Positions 24,483 to 37,732 are shown, numbered from the stretch's first letter. The stretch is 64,000 nt of DNA from Nocardia sp. NBC_00403 (GCF_036046055.1 NZ_CP107939.1:6386001-6450000); one strand, 5' to 3'. Numbers and translations are program-made. Notes: generated by a model not told the origin, from the letters alone.

Positions 24483-25405
24483 TGACGCGCCATACGGAAC
24501 CCGCCGGCCTCGCCGAATCAACCTTCAGTCCCGAACGAACACGAGCTGTGCTTGAAGCCGCCTGCCGTATCGCGGGTATCGACGCTAGCAACGCGAACTT
24601 GCTGCGTCATCACACCAACGCCGTCTATGCACTCACGCGCGAGCCGATTGTGGTGAAAATTGGCCGGCCAGACCGTAATGGCCACATCGACGTCGTCGGA
24701 CTCGTGCAGTGGCTCGAGCTGGAGTCGGTGCCGACTGTCCCTCTCGTCGAAGTCGACCAGCCACTCCAGATCGCGGGATGCCCTGTGACTTTCTGGCGGT
24801 ATATGGACCAGCAGAACGGTGTGGTCAGCGCAGTCGAGCTCGCCGACCCCCTCGCGTCGCTGCATTCGCGATCGACCGCACCGCCGATCCCTCTTCCGGA
24901 TCAGCAAATTCGCAACACAATCACTGCGATCGCCGACGCCATCGATACCAGCGTGATCCTGTCCCCCGGGGATCGAACTCTGCTGCATGCTCGACGAAAA
25001 GACCTCGCGCAGCAGGCAACCGAGGTTCGGTACGGGCTGCAACGAGGTTTGATCCACGGCGATGCGCACCACCGAAACGCACTGTGGGACCGGCACAACG
25101 GGCGCGCGGTCCTGTGTGATTGGGAGAACGCGGCGATCGGCCCGCCCGAGTGGGACCTTGTCACCCTCGAGGTCCACTGCCGACGCTTCGGCCACCCGGC
25201 CGAAGAATACGACCAGTTTTGCCGCGCATACGGGCTCGATATCCGAGATTGGACCGGCTATCTGTGGCTGCGGAACCTGCGGGAACTGCGCATGATCACC
25301 ACCAATGCCCGTAAATCTGCGCCGGAGTCGGACGCCGCCGTCGAGGTCCTGCGACGGATTGAGGCGCTATACGCCGATGCGCCGATCACCTGGAACATCC
25401 TGTAG
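24482..25405 (+). CDS. APH/choline-kinase-type phosphotransferase
   Basis: A 307-aa protein-kinase-like fold enzyme. VVKIGRP holds the probable ATP-binding Lys, GLIHGDAHHRNAL (H192 onward) is the HGDxHxxN catalytic loop, and VLCDWENA supplies the Mg2+-binding Asp. Known of the family: phosphorylation of small-molecule hydroxyls (aminoglycosides, choline, homoserine, methylthioribose). It is coupled to the HTH-TPR gene (ATG overlaps TGA). In this locus it could phosphorylate an intermediate, for instance a ThiC-like pyrimidine alcohol, or give self-protection (inference). Confidence 0.8.
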   Translation: MTRHTEPAGLAESTFSPERTRAVLEAACRIAGIDASNANLLRHHTNAVYALTREPIVVKIGRPDRNGHIDVVGLVQWLELESVPTVPLVEVDQPLQIAGCPVTFWRYMDQQNGVVSAVELADPLASLHSRSTAPPIPLPDQQIRNTITAIADAIDTSVILSPGDRTLLHARRKDLAQQATEVRYGLQRGLIHGDAHHRNALWDRHNGRAVLCDWENAAIGPPEWDLVTLEVHCRRFGHPAEEYDQFCRAYGLDIRDWTGYLWLRNLRELRMITTNARKSAPESDAAVEVLRRIEALYADAPITWNIL

Positions 25406-25431
25406 CGCTCTCGAGCGGTAGGCTCGGCCAG

Positions 25432-26376
25432 ATGCATGTCGTCGTCATCGGTTCGGGGATCTCGGGTCTCTCGACAGCGGCCGAGCTGCTCCGCGCCGAG
25501 CACGAGGTCACCGTCGTGAGCGCGGAACCGATCAGCGCCACGACGTCGTTTCTTGCTGCGGCCGTATGGTTTCCGACTGCGGCGAGTCCGGCCGATCGTG
25601 TCGGGGCGTGGAGCATGCAGACATTCGCTCATCTGGAAGCCCGCGCCGCCGCCGGTACGCCCGGGGTACGCATGTGCGAATCGCTGGCACTGTATCGGAG
25701 CGAACCCCCGACGCCCATCTGGTCGGGCACCGTGCGCGCCTTCCGCGCCGCCGACAACGACGAGCTCCCGCCCGGCTATGGGTTCGGGTTCGGATTCGCC
25801 GTTCCGCTCGTCGAGATGCCCGTGTTTCTGCCGCATCTTCACGACGAGGTCGGCGCGGCAGGGGCGCGGTGGATCCGGCGCTTGGTGCGCCGACTCGATG
25901 ATGTCACCGACCTGGCACCCGACGTCGTGATCAACTGTGCCGGATTGCGTGCAGGAGAACTGGTCGACGATCCGACCATCTATCCGATTCGCGGGCAAAT
26001 CGTTCGCGTGACCAACCCCGGGCTGACCGTATCGGTCCGCGACGAAGCGCATCCACTCGGTCGTGCGTACGTCCACCCGCGCGAAAACGACTGCATCCTC
26101 GGCGGCTCCCTCGATGCGGACGAGTGGGACCTGACTCCGAATCCCGCACTGACACAGTCGATCCTGGACAGGTGCCGCGATCTCGCCCCGCAACTGGCCG
26201 ACAGTCGGGTGATCGAAACGCTTGTCGGCTTGCGGCCGGGCCGCGACGAGGTTCGACTCGAGCTGGACCGCTCTACCCCAACACCCGTGATCCACAATTA
26301 CGGTCACGGCGGATCCGGCATCACCATCGGTTACGGCTGCGCACGCGAGGTCGCGGCGATCGTCGACGGCCTCTGA
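25432..26376 (+). CDS. D-amino-acid-oxidase-like flavoprotein
   Basis: A 314-aa FAD protein. VVVIGSGISGLSTAAELLRAEH is the dinucleotide-binding start. DVVINCAGLRAGEL, YPIRGQIVRV, LRPGRDEVRLE (with the substrate-binding Arg) and the final NYGHGGSGITIGYGCA are the D-amino-acid oxidase signature. Known reaction: oxidative deamination of D-amino acids (or glycine in ThiO) to imino acid and H2O2. It follows the kinase-like gene by 26 nt. A ThiC paralogue together with a ThiO/DAO-type enzyme recalls thiamine genes, but no other thi gene is here. Confidence 0.85.
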   Translation: MHVVVIGSGISGLSTAAELLRAEHEVTVVSAEPISATTSFLAAAVWFPTAASPADRVGAWSMQTFAHLEARAAAGTPGVRMCESLALYRSEPPTPIWSGTVRAFRAADNDELPPGYGFGFGFAVPLVEMPVFLPHLHDEVGAAGARWIRRLVRRLDDVTDLAPDVVINCAGLRAGELVDDPTIYPIRGQIVRVTNPGLTVSVRDEAHPLGRAYVHPRENDCILGGSLDADEWDLTPNPALTQSILDRCRDLAPQLADSRVIETLVGLRPGRDEVRLELDRSTPTPVIHNYGHGGSGITIGYGCAREVAAIVDGL

Positions 26377-26525
26377 CCACACATCCTCGGCGAGGAATAC
26401 CGTGGGCACCCACGGCGACCCCACCCGGCCACGAGCGCCATCGAGAACCGCACCTCGTCGTACGGCTGTCCGATCGTCTGGCAGTATCCTAGGACGCGAC
26501 CGAGCACGTGCCGCCCCGTCGCCCC

Positions 26526-27527
26526 TCAGCTGTCGAAGGCGTCGAGTATCTCTTCGGCGGCCAGCGCTGCGGTAAGAGTGCCGTCGCGGACCTGTTTCTC
26601 CACTTGGGCCCGAATGGCTTTCACGTTCGGGTTGGCCGCGAGGCGGCGCGACAACTGGTCATGAACCATGGTCCAGGTCCAGTCGATCTGCTGGCGGCGG
26701 CGCTTCTCGTCGAATTCCCCCGCGTCGGTGAGAACTCGGCGGTGTTCGAGGACAGCGTCCCAGAACTTGTCCAGGCCATGGCCTTCCAGACCGCTCATAG
26801 TGAGAACCGGTGGGCGCCACAGCGCGTCGTGCGGGTGGATGAGGCGCAGCGCGCCCACCAGTTCGCGGGCGGCGGCCTTGGCTTCGAGTTCGTGTTTGCC
26901 GTCGGCTTTGTTCACGGCGACCAGGTCAGCGAGTTCGAGGACACCTTTCTTGATGCCCTGCAACTGATCTCCGGTCCTGGCCAGGGTCAGGAAGCAGAAG
27001 ACGTCGACCATATTGGCGACCGTCACCTCGGACTGGCCGACGCCAACGGTCTCGACCAGGATCACGTCGTATCCTGCGGCTTCGAGCAGGACGATGGTTT
27101 CGCGCGTTGCCTTGGCGACGCCGCCGAGGGTGCCCGCCGTCGGTGACGGGCGGATATAGGCATTGCGCTCCAACGACAGTCGTGCCATGCGGGTCTTGTC
27201 GCCGAGGATGGAGCCGCCGGTCCGGGTGGAGGACGGGTCGACCGCCAGTACCGCGACGCGGTGCCCCCTGCCGATCAGATCCATGCCGAGCGCGTCGATG
27301 AAGGTCGACTTGCCGACACCCGGAACACCGGTGATACCGACACGATTCGACACCGCGACGTTCTCGGAGCCGGCCTCGGGAGTCAGCCGCAGCAGCAGTT
27401 GCTGCGCCAGTGCCCGGTGATCGGCCCGTGTCGATTCGACCAACGTGATCGCCCGCGCCACGGCGGCCCGCTCGTTGTTGCGGACCGCCTCGGCGAGTGC
27501 GTCGACGTCGATGACGCGTCTGCTCAT
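26526..27527 (-). CDS. meaB: MeaB/ArgK GTPase, methylmalonyl-CoA mutase chaperone
   Basis: A 333-aa G3E P-loop GTPase. It has Walker [30 protein letters not shown] (MeaB signature), ETVGVGQSE and the NKAD base-specificity motif. Known role: guards loading and reactivation of the adenosylcobalamin cofactor of methylmalonyl-CoA mutase. Its ATG overlaps the mutB stop (ATGA), completing the mutA-mutB-meaB operon. Confidence 0.93.
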   Translation of the reverse strand: MSRRVIDVDALAEAVRNNERAAVARAITLVESTRADHRALAQQLLLRLTPEAGSENVAVSNRVGITGVPGVGKSTFIDALGMDLIGRGHRVAVLAVDPSSTRTGGSILGDKTRMARLSLERNAYIRPSPTAGTLGGVAKATRETIVLLEAAGYDVILVETVGVGQSEVTVANMVDVFCFLTLARTGDQLQGIKKGVLELADLVAVNKADGKHELEAKAAARELVGALRLIHPHDALWRPPVLTMSGLEGHGLDKFWDAVLEHRRVLTDAGEFDEKRRRQQIDWTWTMVHDQLSRRLAANPNVKAIRAQVEKQVRDGTLTAALAAEEILDAFDS

Positions 27528-29803
27528 TCGGCGCTGGTGGAGTCCACGGCGCCGCTACCGATCTCGTGTCCGAGCTCGGTAGCGAGCTTCTTCAACAGAC
27601 CGATCGCCGCGTCGGCGATGACGGTGCCCGGCGGGAAGATGGCCGCCGCGCCTGCCTCGTACAGCTCGTCGAAGTCGCCGGGCGGGATGACGCCGCCGAC
27701 GATAACCATGATGTCGGGCCGCCCGACATCGGCCAGTGCCTGCCGCAGGGCGGGCACCAGCGTGAGGTGGCCTGCCGCGAGCGAGGACACACCGACCACA
27801 TGCACGTCGTTGTCGGCCGCCTGCTGCGCCACCTCTTCCGGAGTCTGGAACAGCGGACCCACATCGACGTCGAAGCCGAGGTCGGCGAAGGCCGTCGCGA
27901 TCACTTTCTGACCTCGGTCGTGCCCGTCCTGGCCCATTTTCGCGACCAGGATGCGGGGGCGACGGCCTTCCGCCTCGGCGAACTCCTCGACCATATCGAT
28001 CGCCTTGCTGATGTTGGTCACCTTCCCGGCCTCGTCGCGGTACACACCGGAGAGCGTACGGATTTCGGCCTGGTGGCGGCCGTACACCTGCTCCAGTGCG
28101 TCGGAGATTTCGCCGACGGTGGCCTTGGCGCGCGCCGCATCGATGGCCAGCCCGAGCAGGTTGTTCTCCATGCCGCCCTCTGAGGAGGCCGCCGCACGGG
28201 TCAATTCGGCCAGCGCCCGCTGGACTTCCGCCGAATCGCGTTCGGCGCGCAGCCGTTGCAGCTTCTCGATCTGCTCGGCGCGCACCCGCGAGTTCTCGAC
28301 CTTGAGCACCTCGACCTGCTGGTCCTCTTCGACCTGGTACTTGTTGACGCCGATCACCGGCTGCTGGCCGGTGTCGATACGCGCCTGGGTGCGGGCGGCG
28401 GCTTCCTCGATGCGCAGCTTCGGGATGCCCTCGCCGATGGCCTGCGCCATGCCGCCGTGTGCTTCCACCTCGGCGATATGGGCGCGGGCCCGGTTGGCCA
28501 GCTGATGGGTGAGCCACTCGACGTAGTACGAGCCGCCCCACGGGTCGATCGGCCGGGTCGTGTTGGACTCCTGCTGAATCAGCAGCTGGGTGTTGCGTGC
28601 GATGCGGGCGGAGAAGTCCGTCGGCAGCGCGAGCGCCTCGTCGAGGGCATTGGTGTGCAGCGACTGGGTGTGCCCCTGGGTCGCGGCCATCGCCTCGATG
28701 CAGGTACGCGCCACATTGTTGTAGGCGTCCTGCGCGGTGAGCGACCAGCCCGAGGTCTGCGAATGGGTGCGCAACGACAGCGATTTCGCGCTCTTCGGCT
28801 CGAACTTCGCGACCAGTTCGCTCCACAGCAGACGTCCGGCCCGCAGCTTGGCGACCTCCATGAAGAAGTTCATGCCGATGGCCCAGAAGAACGACAGCCG
28901 CGGCGCGAACTTGTCGACCTCCATGCCCGCCGCGATTCCGGCGCGGATGTACTCGACACCGTCGGCGAGGGTGTAGGCCAACTCCAGGTCGGCGGTCGCG
29001 CCCGCTTCCTGAATGTGGTAGCCGGAGATGGAGATCGAGTTGAACTTCGGCATCCTCGCGCTCGTATAGGCGAAGATGTCGGAGATGATCCGCATCGAGG
29101 GCTTGGGTGGATAGATGTAGGTATTGCGGACCATGAACTCCTTCAGAATGTCGTTCTGAATGGTTCCGGCCAGCTGTTCCGGTGTCACGCCCTGTTCTTC
29201 CGCCGCCACGACATACAGCGCGAGGATCGGCAGCACCGCACCGTTCATGGTCATCGAGACGCTGACCTGGTCGAGCGGAATGTGATCGAACAGCTGGCGC
29301 ATGTCGAGGATGGAATCGATGGCGACGCCCGCCATTCCGACGTCACCCTGGACGCGCGGATGGTCGGAGTCGTAGCCACGGTGGGTCGCCAGGTCGAAGG
29401 CGACCGACAACCCCTTCTGCCCGGCCTGCAGGTTGCGGCGGTAGAAGGCATTCGAGTCGGCGGCGGTGGAGAAGCCAGCATACTGCCGAATGGTCCACGG
29501 CTGGTTGACGTACATCGTCGGGTACGGGCCGCGCAGGAACGGTGCGATACCGGGCACGCTGTCGAGCGGATACCCTTCCGCCGCAACGGCATCCCGATCG
29601 GCTTTGGTGAACACCGGTGGCACCTCGATGCCTTCCGGCGTCGACCACACCAGCTGCTCGGGGGCGTAGTTGTTCGCCTCGGCCGCCCCCTGAACGAAGG
29701 CATCGACCTGTGCGGCGTCCACCGCGGCGGCTTCCGCGGGATGCTCGGCCAGCGGCACATCGGCGAAACTGCCGATCGCGTGCTTGATTTCGCGAGTGGT
29801 CAT
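27524..29803 (-). CDS. mutB: Methylmalonyl-CoA mutase large subunit
   Basis: A 759-aa catalytic subunit. The N-terminal TIM barrel contains [21 protein letters not shown] and the substrate-binding region. The C-terminal cobalamin-binding domain has [14 protein letters not shown], the DxHxxG motif whose His binds cobalt. Reaction: (R)-methylmalonyl-CoA to succinyl-CoA; in reverse it supplies methylmalonyl-CoA for methyl-branched lipids and polyketides. The ATG overlaps the mutA stop (ATGA). Confidence 0.95.
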   Translation of the reverse strand: MTTREIKHAIGSFADVPLAEHPAEAAAVDAAQVDAFVQGAAEANNYAPEQLVWSTPEGIEVPPVFTKADRDAVAAEGYPLDSVPGIAPFLRGPYPTMYVNQPWTIRQYAGFSTAADSNAFYRRNLQAGQKGLSVAFDLATHRGYDSDHPRVQGDVGMAGVAIDSILDMRQLFDHIPLDQVSVSMTMNGAVLPILALYVVAAEEQGVTPEQLAGTIQNDILKEFMVRNTYIYPPKPSMRIISDIFAYTSARMPKFNSISISGYHIQEAGATADLELAYTLADGVEYIRAGIAAGMEVDKFAPRLSFFWAIGMNFFMEVAKLRAGRLLWSELVAKFEPKSAKSLSLRTHSQTSGWSLTAQDAYNNVARTCIEAMAATQGHTQSLHTNALDEALALPTDFSARIARNTQLLIQQESNTTRPIDPWGGSYYVEWLTHQLANRARAHIAEVEAHGGMAQAIGEGIPKLRIEEAAARTQARIDTGQQPVIGVNKYQVEEDQQVEVLKVENSRVRAEQIEKLQRLRAERDSAEVQRALAELTRAAASSEGGMENNLLGLAIDAARAKATVGEISDALEQVYGRHQAEIRTLSGVYRDEAGKVTNISKAIDMVEEFAEAEGRRPRILVAKMGQDGHDRGQKVIATAFADLGFDVDVGPLFQTPEEVAQQAADNDVHVVGVSSLAAGHLTLVPALRQALADVGRPDIMVIVGGVIPPGDFDELYEAGAAAIFPPGTVIADAAIGLLKKLATELGHEIGSGAVDSTSAE

Positions 29804-31659
29804 CAGGCTCCTACTTTCTCCAGCAGGCCGGATAGGGCAGCGACCGCGTCGATACGGGCCGCGAGGTAACCGTCCGGGCGCTGCGCGCCGCTCAGTTCCG
29901 CGACTGCCTGCTGCGAGCCTGCCAGCAACACCGTCTCGATTCCGGCCACGCGCAATGCCTCGACCGCCGCGCCCGCATCGGTGCCGTAGCGCTTGTCCGA
30001 ACCACACAGCACCGCAATCGTGGCACCGGATTCCGTTGCCGCCGAGCCGATTCCGTCTGCCGCAAGCGGACCGGGATTGATCGACTCGATGCCGCCGGAG
30101 GCCAGCAGGTTGGCGATGAAGGTGACCCGCACATTGTGCTCGGCCACCGAGCCGAGCGGCACGAGCAGCGCACGCGGTCGGGAGCCCTCGGCCGCCAGGT
30201 AAGCGTCCGAGCGATTGCGCAGCGCCTCGAACCTGGCTCCGTAGCGGGCGATCCGCGATTCCTGACGCGCGGCCTCCGACAGCGGCTGTTCGGCCAGGTT
30301 CGGGAACTCGTTCACCCCGGTGACAGCGGTCTTGCGGTGCGCGATATCGGAATACCGTGCCGCCCTTGTCGCGGCGATCCGCTCGGCGAGCAGACCGGAG
30401 TCCAGCGCGGCCCGGTAGCCGCCCGCGGCCTCGAGTTCCTGCATGAACTCCCACGCCTTCGCGGCGAGCGCGGCGGTGAGATCTTCGACGTACCAGGAAC
30501 CGGCGCCCGGATCCTGCACATGACCGATGCGTGATTCCTCGAGCAACAGCAGCTGTGTGTTGCGAGCCATGCGATCGGCGAACGGCTTGGAGACGCCGAG
30601 CTCGCCCGCGGGCAGGGCCGAATCGAACGGCAGCACCGTCACGGTGTCCGCACCACCGACACCCGCGCCGAACGCGGCGAGCGTGGTGCGCAGCATATTC
30701 ACCCACGGGTCGCGCTGGGTCATCATCGCCGCGGAGGTCACGGCATGCTGGGGCGCACCACCGAAGGCGGGCTCGCCGCAGACGTGCGCGACACGGGCCC
30801 AGAGCTGGCGGGCCGCGCGGAGTTTCGCAATGGTGGCGAACTGGTCGTCGGTCGCGGCGAAGCGGAACTCGAGCTGACCCAGCGCATCCGCGATGTCCTG
30901 CGTCTCGGTGAGGGCACGCAGATACTCCACACCGGCTGCCACCGCGGCGCCGAGTTCCTGAGCGTCCGAGGCGCCCGCATCGTGGAAGACGGTGCCGTCC
31001 ACAGTGATTGCGCGGACGGTCTCGGCCCGAGCGATTGCCTGCCCGGCCAGGCCGAGCGCCTCGGCCAGGTCGACATCGGCGGTCGACGCGAAGCGGCTGG
31101 TGAGCGGGGCCGCCCCGAGTCCGATCTGGATGTCCGCGCGCGCGGACAGCTCGTAGCCATCGAGAACAGTGAAGATCTGCGTGGCAGCGGCGGTAGCCGC
31201 ACCACCGGCGTCCAACGTCAGCGGAGCCAGCTCGAACAGCATCCCCGACAGGGCCGCGGGCAGTTCGGCCACCGGCACGCCACGCTCAGCGACGCCGAGC
31301 CACACCGCGCTGACGCCATTCGCCAGACCGAACATGATCTCGCGGTTCGCCGCCGCGGCATCGTGTGCGCCTACGTAGGCGCTCACGTACCAGCCACGGT
31401 TCACGTCACGGGTCGCATCCCGGCCACGCACGAACGGGAAGGCGCCGGGCAGCGGCTGTTCGGGCCGCTCGTCACGGCGGGTGTAGAGCGGGTTGATTGT
31501 CAGCCCGTCGTAGGTGGTTTCCGCGAGCAGCCGCTCGGGGTCGTCGGGAAGATCGGCGGGGTCGATCTTGCGGGCCTTCGCCAGCACCCCGGCCACGCCC
31601 TTGCGCCATGCGGCGTATTCGGGCACCGGATCCGCCGTCGGATCTGAAGCAATCGCCAT
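29803..31659 (-). CDS. mutA: Methylmalonyl-CoA mutase small subunit
   Basis: A 618-aa homologue of the large subunit without a working cobalamin His motif. [20 protein letters not shown] near the N-terminus and the barrel segments match the mutase family. It forms the heterodimer with MutB and is structural. First gene of the mutA-mutB-meaB operon; the promoter lies in the 182-nt gap to the divergent VTT protein. Confidence 0.93.
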   Translation of the reverse strand: MAIASDPTADPVPEYAAWRKGVAGVLAKARKIDPADLPDDPERLLAETTYDGLTINPLYTRRDERPEQPLPGAFPFVRGRDATRDVNRGWYVSAYVGAHDAAAANREIMFGLANGVSAVWLGVAERGVPVAELPAALSGMLFELAPLTLDAGGAATAAATQIFTVLDGYELSARADIQIGLGAAPLTSRFASTADVDLAEALGLAGQAIARAETVRAITVDGTVFHDAGASDAQELGAAVAAGVEYLRALTETQDIADALGQLEFRFAATDDQFATIAKLRAARQLWARVAHVCGEPAFGGAPQHAVTSAAMMTQRDPWVNMLRTTLAAFGAGVGGADTVTVLPFDSALPAGELGVSKPFADRMARNTQLLLLEESRIGHVQDPGAGSWYVEDLTAALAAKAWEFMQELEAAGGYRAALDSGLLAERIAATRAARYSDIAHRKTAVTGVNEFPNLAEQPLSEAARQESRIARYGARFEALRNRSDAYLAAEGSRPRALLVPLGSVAEHNVRVTFIANLLASGGIESINPGPLAADGIGSAATESGATIAVLCGSDKRYGTDAGAAVEALRVAGIETVLLAGSQQAVAELSGAQRPDGYLAARIDAVAALSGLLEKVGA

Positions 31660-31841
31660 AGCTGCTTTTCCTCTTCCACTCGATTACGGGCGCACTCATT
31701 GTGTGCGCCCGATACCGTCGTATTCGCCCAGCTCAGCGAGCACTTAGGTTAACGAGCATTCGTCCCGTTTCCTTTGATGCTAGCGGGAGGTATCCGGTCG
31801 GTTGAGCGTGGCTGCCACTACCAACCGGTAACCTCGCACGG

Positions 31842-32534
31842 GTGACCAGATTGATCCGTGACCCGCGTATCGTCGTGCTGCTCGCCGGCGGCGGCGTGCT
31901 ATTCGTCGCGGCGATGCTGGTCCCGCTACCGAGCCCGCAGCAGATGCAGCAATGGGCGAGCACGGTCGGTCCGCTCTTTCCACTGCTGTTCTTCGTGGTG
32001 CACGCACTGGTCACCGTAGCGCCGGTGCCGCGCACGGTGTTGACGGTGAGCGCCGGGGTGCTCTTCGGTCCCGCGCTCGGCATCGTGCTCGCGGTCTCGG
32101 CCACCACCATCAGCGCCGCCCTGGCGATCCTGCTCGTGCGCGCGCTCGATCGGGACCGAGTGGCTGCGCACCTCACCCACCCGGCCGTGCGCGCCATCGA
32201 CGATCGTCTGGAACGCCGCGGCTGGCTGGCCGTCGGTTCGCTGCGGCTGATCGCGTTCGCGCCGTTCTCGGTGATCAACTATTGCTGCGGGCTGTCCTCG
32301 ATCCGGTTCTGGCCCTATATGGTCGCCACCGTCGCTGGCATCCTGCCCGGCACCGTGGGCACCGTCATCCTCGGCGACGCGCTCACCGGCGGCACCCATC
32401 CCGCCATGTTCATGGTGTCGGCCGTCTGTATTGCCGTCGGGATCGTCGGCCTCGTCATCGATGCGCGATGGCCGCAGACCCACGAATCCGCCCCCGCAGC
32501 GGCTGCCCCCGCGCAGGTCTCGGTGTCCGAGTAG
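31842..32534 (+). CDS. VTT/DedA-like (TVP38/TMEM64) membrane protein
   Basis: A 230-aa integral membrane protein with about five to six hydrophobic segments. The central VSAGVLFGPALGIVLAVSATT, then RLIAFAPFSVINYCCGLS and VAGILPGTVGTVILGDAL, match the TVP38/TMEM64 (VTT/SNARE-associated) family, which is linked to lipid movement across the membrane. The C-terminal tail is Ala/Pro-rich. GTG start. Convergent with the protease gene 23 nt downstream. Confidence 0.8.
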   Translation: MTRLIRDPRIVVLLAGGGVLFVAAMLVPLPSPQQMQQWASTVGPLFPLLFFVVHALVTVAPVPRTVLTVSAGVLFGPALGIVLAVSATTISAALAILLVRALDRDRVAAHLTHPAVRAIDDRLERRGWLAVGSLRLIAFAPFSVINYCCGLSSIRFWPYMVATVAGILPGTVGTVILGDALTGGTHPAMFMVSAVCIAVGIVGLVIDARWPQTHESAPAAAAPAQVSVSE

Positions 32535-32557
32535 GGCACCGACGACGGCACAGCGCG

Positions 32558-33523
32558 TCAGTCCACGGTCAGCTCGATCGGCACCGCGAACACGTCCACC
32601 ATCGCTCCGTTGCGCAGCACCGTCACCGGTAACGAGACCCCGATCGCGTCGGCGAACAGTTGACGTTGAATGCCTTGCGCATCACGCACTTCCGAGCGCG
32701 CCACGCTGAGCACCAGATCACCGCGGCGCAATCCGGCATGGTCGGCGGGACCGCCGCGTACCACCTCCACGACGCGCACGCCCGCAGGCTGCCCGGTACG
32801 CGCGGCGACATTCGCCGGCAGCGGCGCGGGCACCCCGACCAGACCGAGGTAGGCCCGGCGCACCCGCCCCTCGCTGAGCAAGGTGCTGATGATGCGCCGG
32901 GTCGTCGTGTTGATCGGAATCGCAAGGCCGAGGCCGACGCCCGCCACCGCGGTATTCACCCCGACCACTCGACCCGACGAATCTGCCAGCGCACCACCGG
33001 AATTGCCAGGATTCAGTGCGGCGTCGGTCTGGATCACGTCCTCGATCACCCGCCCCGCCCGCCGCGACGCGACCGGCACGGCACGGCCGAGCGCACTGAT
33101 CACGCCCGCGGTGACCGAGCCCGCCAACCCCAGGGGACTTCCTACCGCAACCACCAGCTGGCCGACGACCAGCTTGTCGGCGTCGCCGAGAACGACCGCG
33201 CCGGGCGCTCCGCCACGGGCCCGCAGCACCGCGAGATCCGACAGCGGATCGATGCCGACAACGTCGATCCGCGATTCCACTCCGTCGGTGAAGACCACCT
33301 CGCCATTACTGGCCGAGCCGACGACGTGCGCGTTGGTCAAGAGGAAGCCGTCGTCGGTGAACACCACCGCCGACCCGGACCCCCGCCGCGTCCGCACGCT
33401 CGCCACGTGCGGTGTCACCGATGCCGCGACCGCGATCACTGTGCGCGAATAGGCGTCCATCGCAGCATTTTCCGCCCGCTCTGCCGAGGACCGAATCGAC
33501 TCGTCGTCCACGACGGCCCCCAT
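32558..33523 (-). CDS. HtrA-like trypsin-type serine protease with PDZ domain
   Basis: A 321-aa S1C protease. The catalytic triad is readable: His in LLTNAHVVG (near 66), Asp in PLSDLAVLRA (near 94) and Ser in NPGNSGGAL (near 175). A C-terminal PDZ domain follows (GGPADHAGLRRGDLVLSV). There is no signal peptide or membrane helix with the ATG at 33523, unlike most actinobacterial HtrA, so it may be cytoplasmic. Known role: protein quality control. AGCAGG precedes the chosen start. Confidence 0.85.
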   Translation of the reverse strand: MGAVVDDESIRSSAERAENAAMDAYSRTVIAVAASVTPHVASVRTRRGSGSAVVFTDDGFLLTNAHVVGSASNGEVVFTDGVESRIDVVGIDPLSDLAVLRARGGAPGAVVLGDADKLVVGQLVVAVGSPLGLAGSVTAGVISALGRAVPVASRRAGRVIEDVIQTDAALNPGNSGGALADSSGRVVGVNTAVAGVGLGLAIPINTTTRRIISTLLSEGRVRRAYLGLVGVPAPLPANVAARTGQPAGVRVVEVVRGGPADHAGLRRGDLVLSVARSEVRDAQGIQRQLFADAIGVSLPVTVLRNGAMVDVFAVPIELTVD

Positions 33524-33795
33524 CCTGCTGCCCGACTCATAACCTGCTCTCACCAGGATGCGCCTTTCGCAGCCAGTTGCGCACCCTGTTCGCCTCCGGC
33601 GCAATCAGCGAATGCCCGGCCGCCGGCGAGGTCAACGCGTGCAACACGCGGCGAAACCCTGCTCGGCACGCTCGAGCAGGGGTGCGGTCAGCGGCGGGCC
33701 CTGTGCGTTGCGCCCGCGCTTGCACCATATGGCGCAGCTCATCGTCGATGCCAGCGTGACTCCGCCGCGCCCTCGTGCCGCGGATCGGGATCCGA

Positions 33796-34164
33796 TTACG
33801 CCGACGGCACACGGTCCAGGAAGCCGTATACACCGACAATGCGCCCGTCCGGTGCCAGCGTGATCACATCCGAGCCGGCGACCGGCGCGCTCCCGTCGGC
33901 CACCGAGACCAACTCCCACGAGAACCGAGCGGTGTCATGATGCCCGTCCACAGCGCCGACCACACGGAACTCGAAACCGGGGAACTGCTGCTGCACGCCC
34001 CCGATCGCCGCGGCCAGATCCCCATGCCCGCTGACGTCGGCAAGCGGATCGGTGTAAGACCCGTCCTCGGTCCATGCGGCGGCGACCGCCGCGGCGCGCG
34101 CCTCGGCGTCGGTGGCATTCCACGCCGTGAAATACCGGCCCACCGCATCCTCATACTGCGACAT
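33796..34164 (-). CDS. SnoaL/NTF2-like protein
   Basis: A 122-aa NTF2-fold protein (SnoaL-like). It has an N-terminal helix (YEDAVGRYFTAWNATDAEAR), WTEDGSYTDPLADVSGHGDL, and the beta-sheet stretch ending GRIVGVYGFLDRVP, typical of this family of small cyclases, isomerases or ligand binders. The ATG at 34164 has a clear AGAGGAG upstream. The 190 nt before the protease gene contain nothing recognisable. Confidence 0.75.
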   Translation of the reverse strand: MSQYEDAVGRYFTAWNATDAEARAAAVAAAWTEDGSYTDPLADVSGHGDLAAAIGGVQQQFPGFEFRVVGAVDGHHDTARFSWELVSVADGSAPVAGSDVITLAPDGRIVGVYGFLDRVPSA

Positions 34165-34371
34165 GCTGAATTCTCCTCTGTCGTAATGGTTTTGGTCCTC
34201 CAGTGCGATTGCTCGAACCGGATGCCTCAACCATGCCCGGTTCCGGTCGGCGAGTCGATTACGCCGGAGGTAATGATTCAGCGCGCGCTCGAGTAGGTGC
34301 GGCAGACACTGGCAGACACCGCCATCGAGCACGACATTGTCGTATCCGATGGCGGTGTCGCGCAGGTGATC

Positions 34372-36619
<2,248 letters not shown>

Positions 36620-36639
36620 GCCAGATAATTTAGCATGAT

Positions 36640-36667
36640 CTGCAATATTTCATAAACTGCAATATTG
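36640..36667. promoter_or_regulatory. Inverted/direct repeat upstream of TetR-MFS
   Basis: CAATATT (36643-36649) and AATATTG (36661-36667) form an inverted repeat. CTGCAATATT also occurs twice in direct orientation (36640-36649 and 36657-36666). It is the most AT-rich point in the region and lies just before the TetR start, as expected for its operator and promoter. Confidence 0.55.
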
Positions 36668-36763
36668 GTCCGGCAGGCAATCGACGATGCTGCGAGCGGC
36701 CATCGACAGGTCGGAGCAGATACCGTGGCAGGAAAGGCAGTCCCGCGAGAATGTGGTGCGGTA

Positions 36764-37723
36764 GTGAAACTGTTGCTCACCGGAGCGTTCGGCAATATCG
36801 GCTCACATGTGCTCGCCGAGCTGCTGCGGCGCAAACATGAGGTCCGCTGCTTGGCCGCGCGCACGCCCGCGGACGAGCGACGTGCGGCGCGATTCGTGTC
36901 CGTCACCGATGTCCGCTGGGTAGACGTCCGTGACGCGGACTCGGTCGCCGACGCGGTGGCCGGTGTCGAGGTGGTGCTGCATTTCGCGGCGGTGATTCCA
37001 CCGGCCAGCGACGACGATCCCGAATACGCCAGGCAGGTCAATGTCGAGGGCACCGCCAACGTGATCGCCGCCTGCCGCGCACAGTCGAAATCGCCCCGGC
37101 TGATCTTCGCGTCTACCTTCGACGTGCATGGTTGCACGCTGGACAAGCCGCCGCCGCGCCACGTCGAGGATCCACTACGGGCCACCGATGCCTACAGCCG
37201 ACACAAGATCGAGGGCGAGGCGCTGGTGCGGCGCAGCGGACTGACCTGGTTCATCCCGCGTTTCGCCGACGTGCCGATCATCGGCGTGCGCAAGGCAGAG
37301 CCGATCATGTTCGAGATCGGCCTCGACAACCGGATCGAGGTGCTCCACCCCGCGGACGCCGCGTTGGCCATGGCCAACGCATTGGAGACCGAACTGGTCT
37401 GGGGCACAACGATGTTTATCGGCGGCGGCACCTCATGCCAGGTCACCTACCGACAGTTCGTCGCCGGTGTCCTCCGTGCGATGGGGCTGCGGATGCTGCC
37501 GGAGTCGGCGTTCAGCGACAAGACCTACGCCACCGACTGGCTCGACACCGAGGCGAGCCAGCGGATGCTCTGGTATCAGCGCTGCGGCTTCGACACCATC
37601 ACCGCCGATATCGCCGCGACACTCGGCTGGAAGCGCCACTTGATGCCGCTGAGTCGCGCGTTCGCCGAGCGCGCGATGCTCCGACTATCGCCGTACTACG
37701 CCGAGGCCGCAGGCGGCTCGTGA
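36764..37723 (+). CDS. NAD-dependent epimerase/dehydratase-family protein
   Basis: A 319-aa extended SDR. LLLTGAFGNIGSHVLAELLRR is the NAD-binding start, VLHFAAVIPP and VNVEGTANVIAA follow, and IFASTFDVHG precedes DAYSRHKIEGE with a YxxxK. The start is ambiguous; GTG 36764 puts the Rossmann motif at the N-terminus, while GTG 36725 is also in frame. Substrate unknown. It is divergent from the TetR-MFS operon. Confidence 0.75.
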   Translation: MKLLLTGAFGNIGSHVLAELLRRKHEVRCLAARTPADERRAARFVSVTDVRWVDVRDADSVADAVAGVEVVLHFAAVIPPASDDDPEYARQVNVEGTANVIAACRAQSKSPRLIFASTFDVHGCTLDKPPPRHVEDPLRATDAYSRHKIEGEALVRRSGLTWFIPRFADVPIIGVRKAEPIMFEIGLDNRIEVLHPADAALAMANALETELVWGTTMFIGGGTSCQVTYRQFVAGVLRAMGLRMLPESAFSDKTYATDWLDTEASQRMLWYQRCGFDTITADIAATLGWKRHLMPLSRAFAERAMLRLSPYYAEAAGGS

Positions 37724-37732
37724 GCGAGTCCG

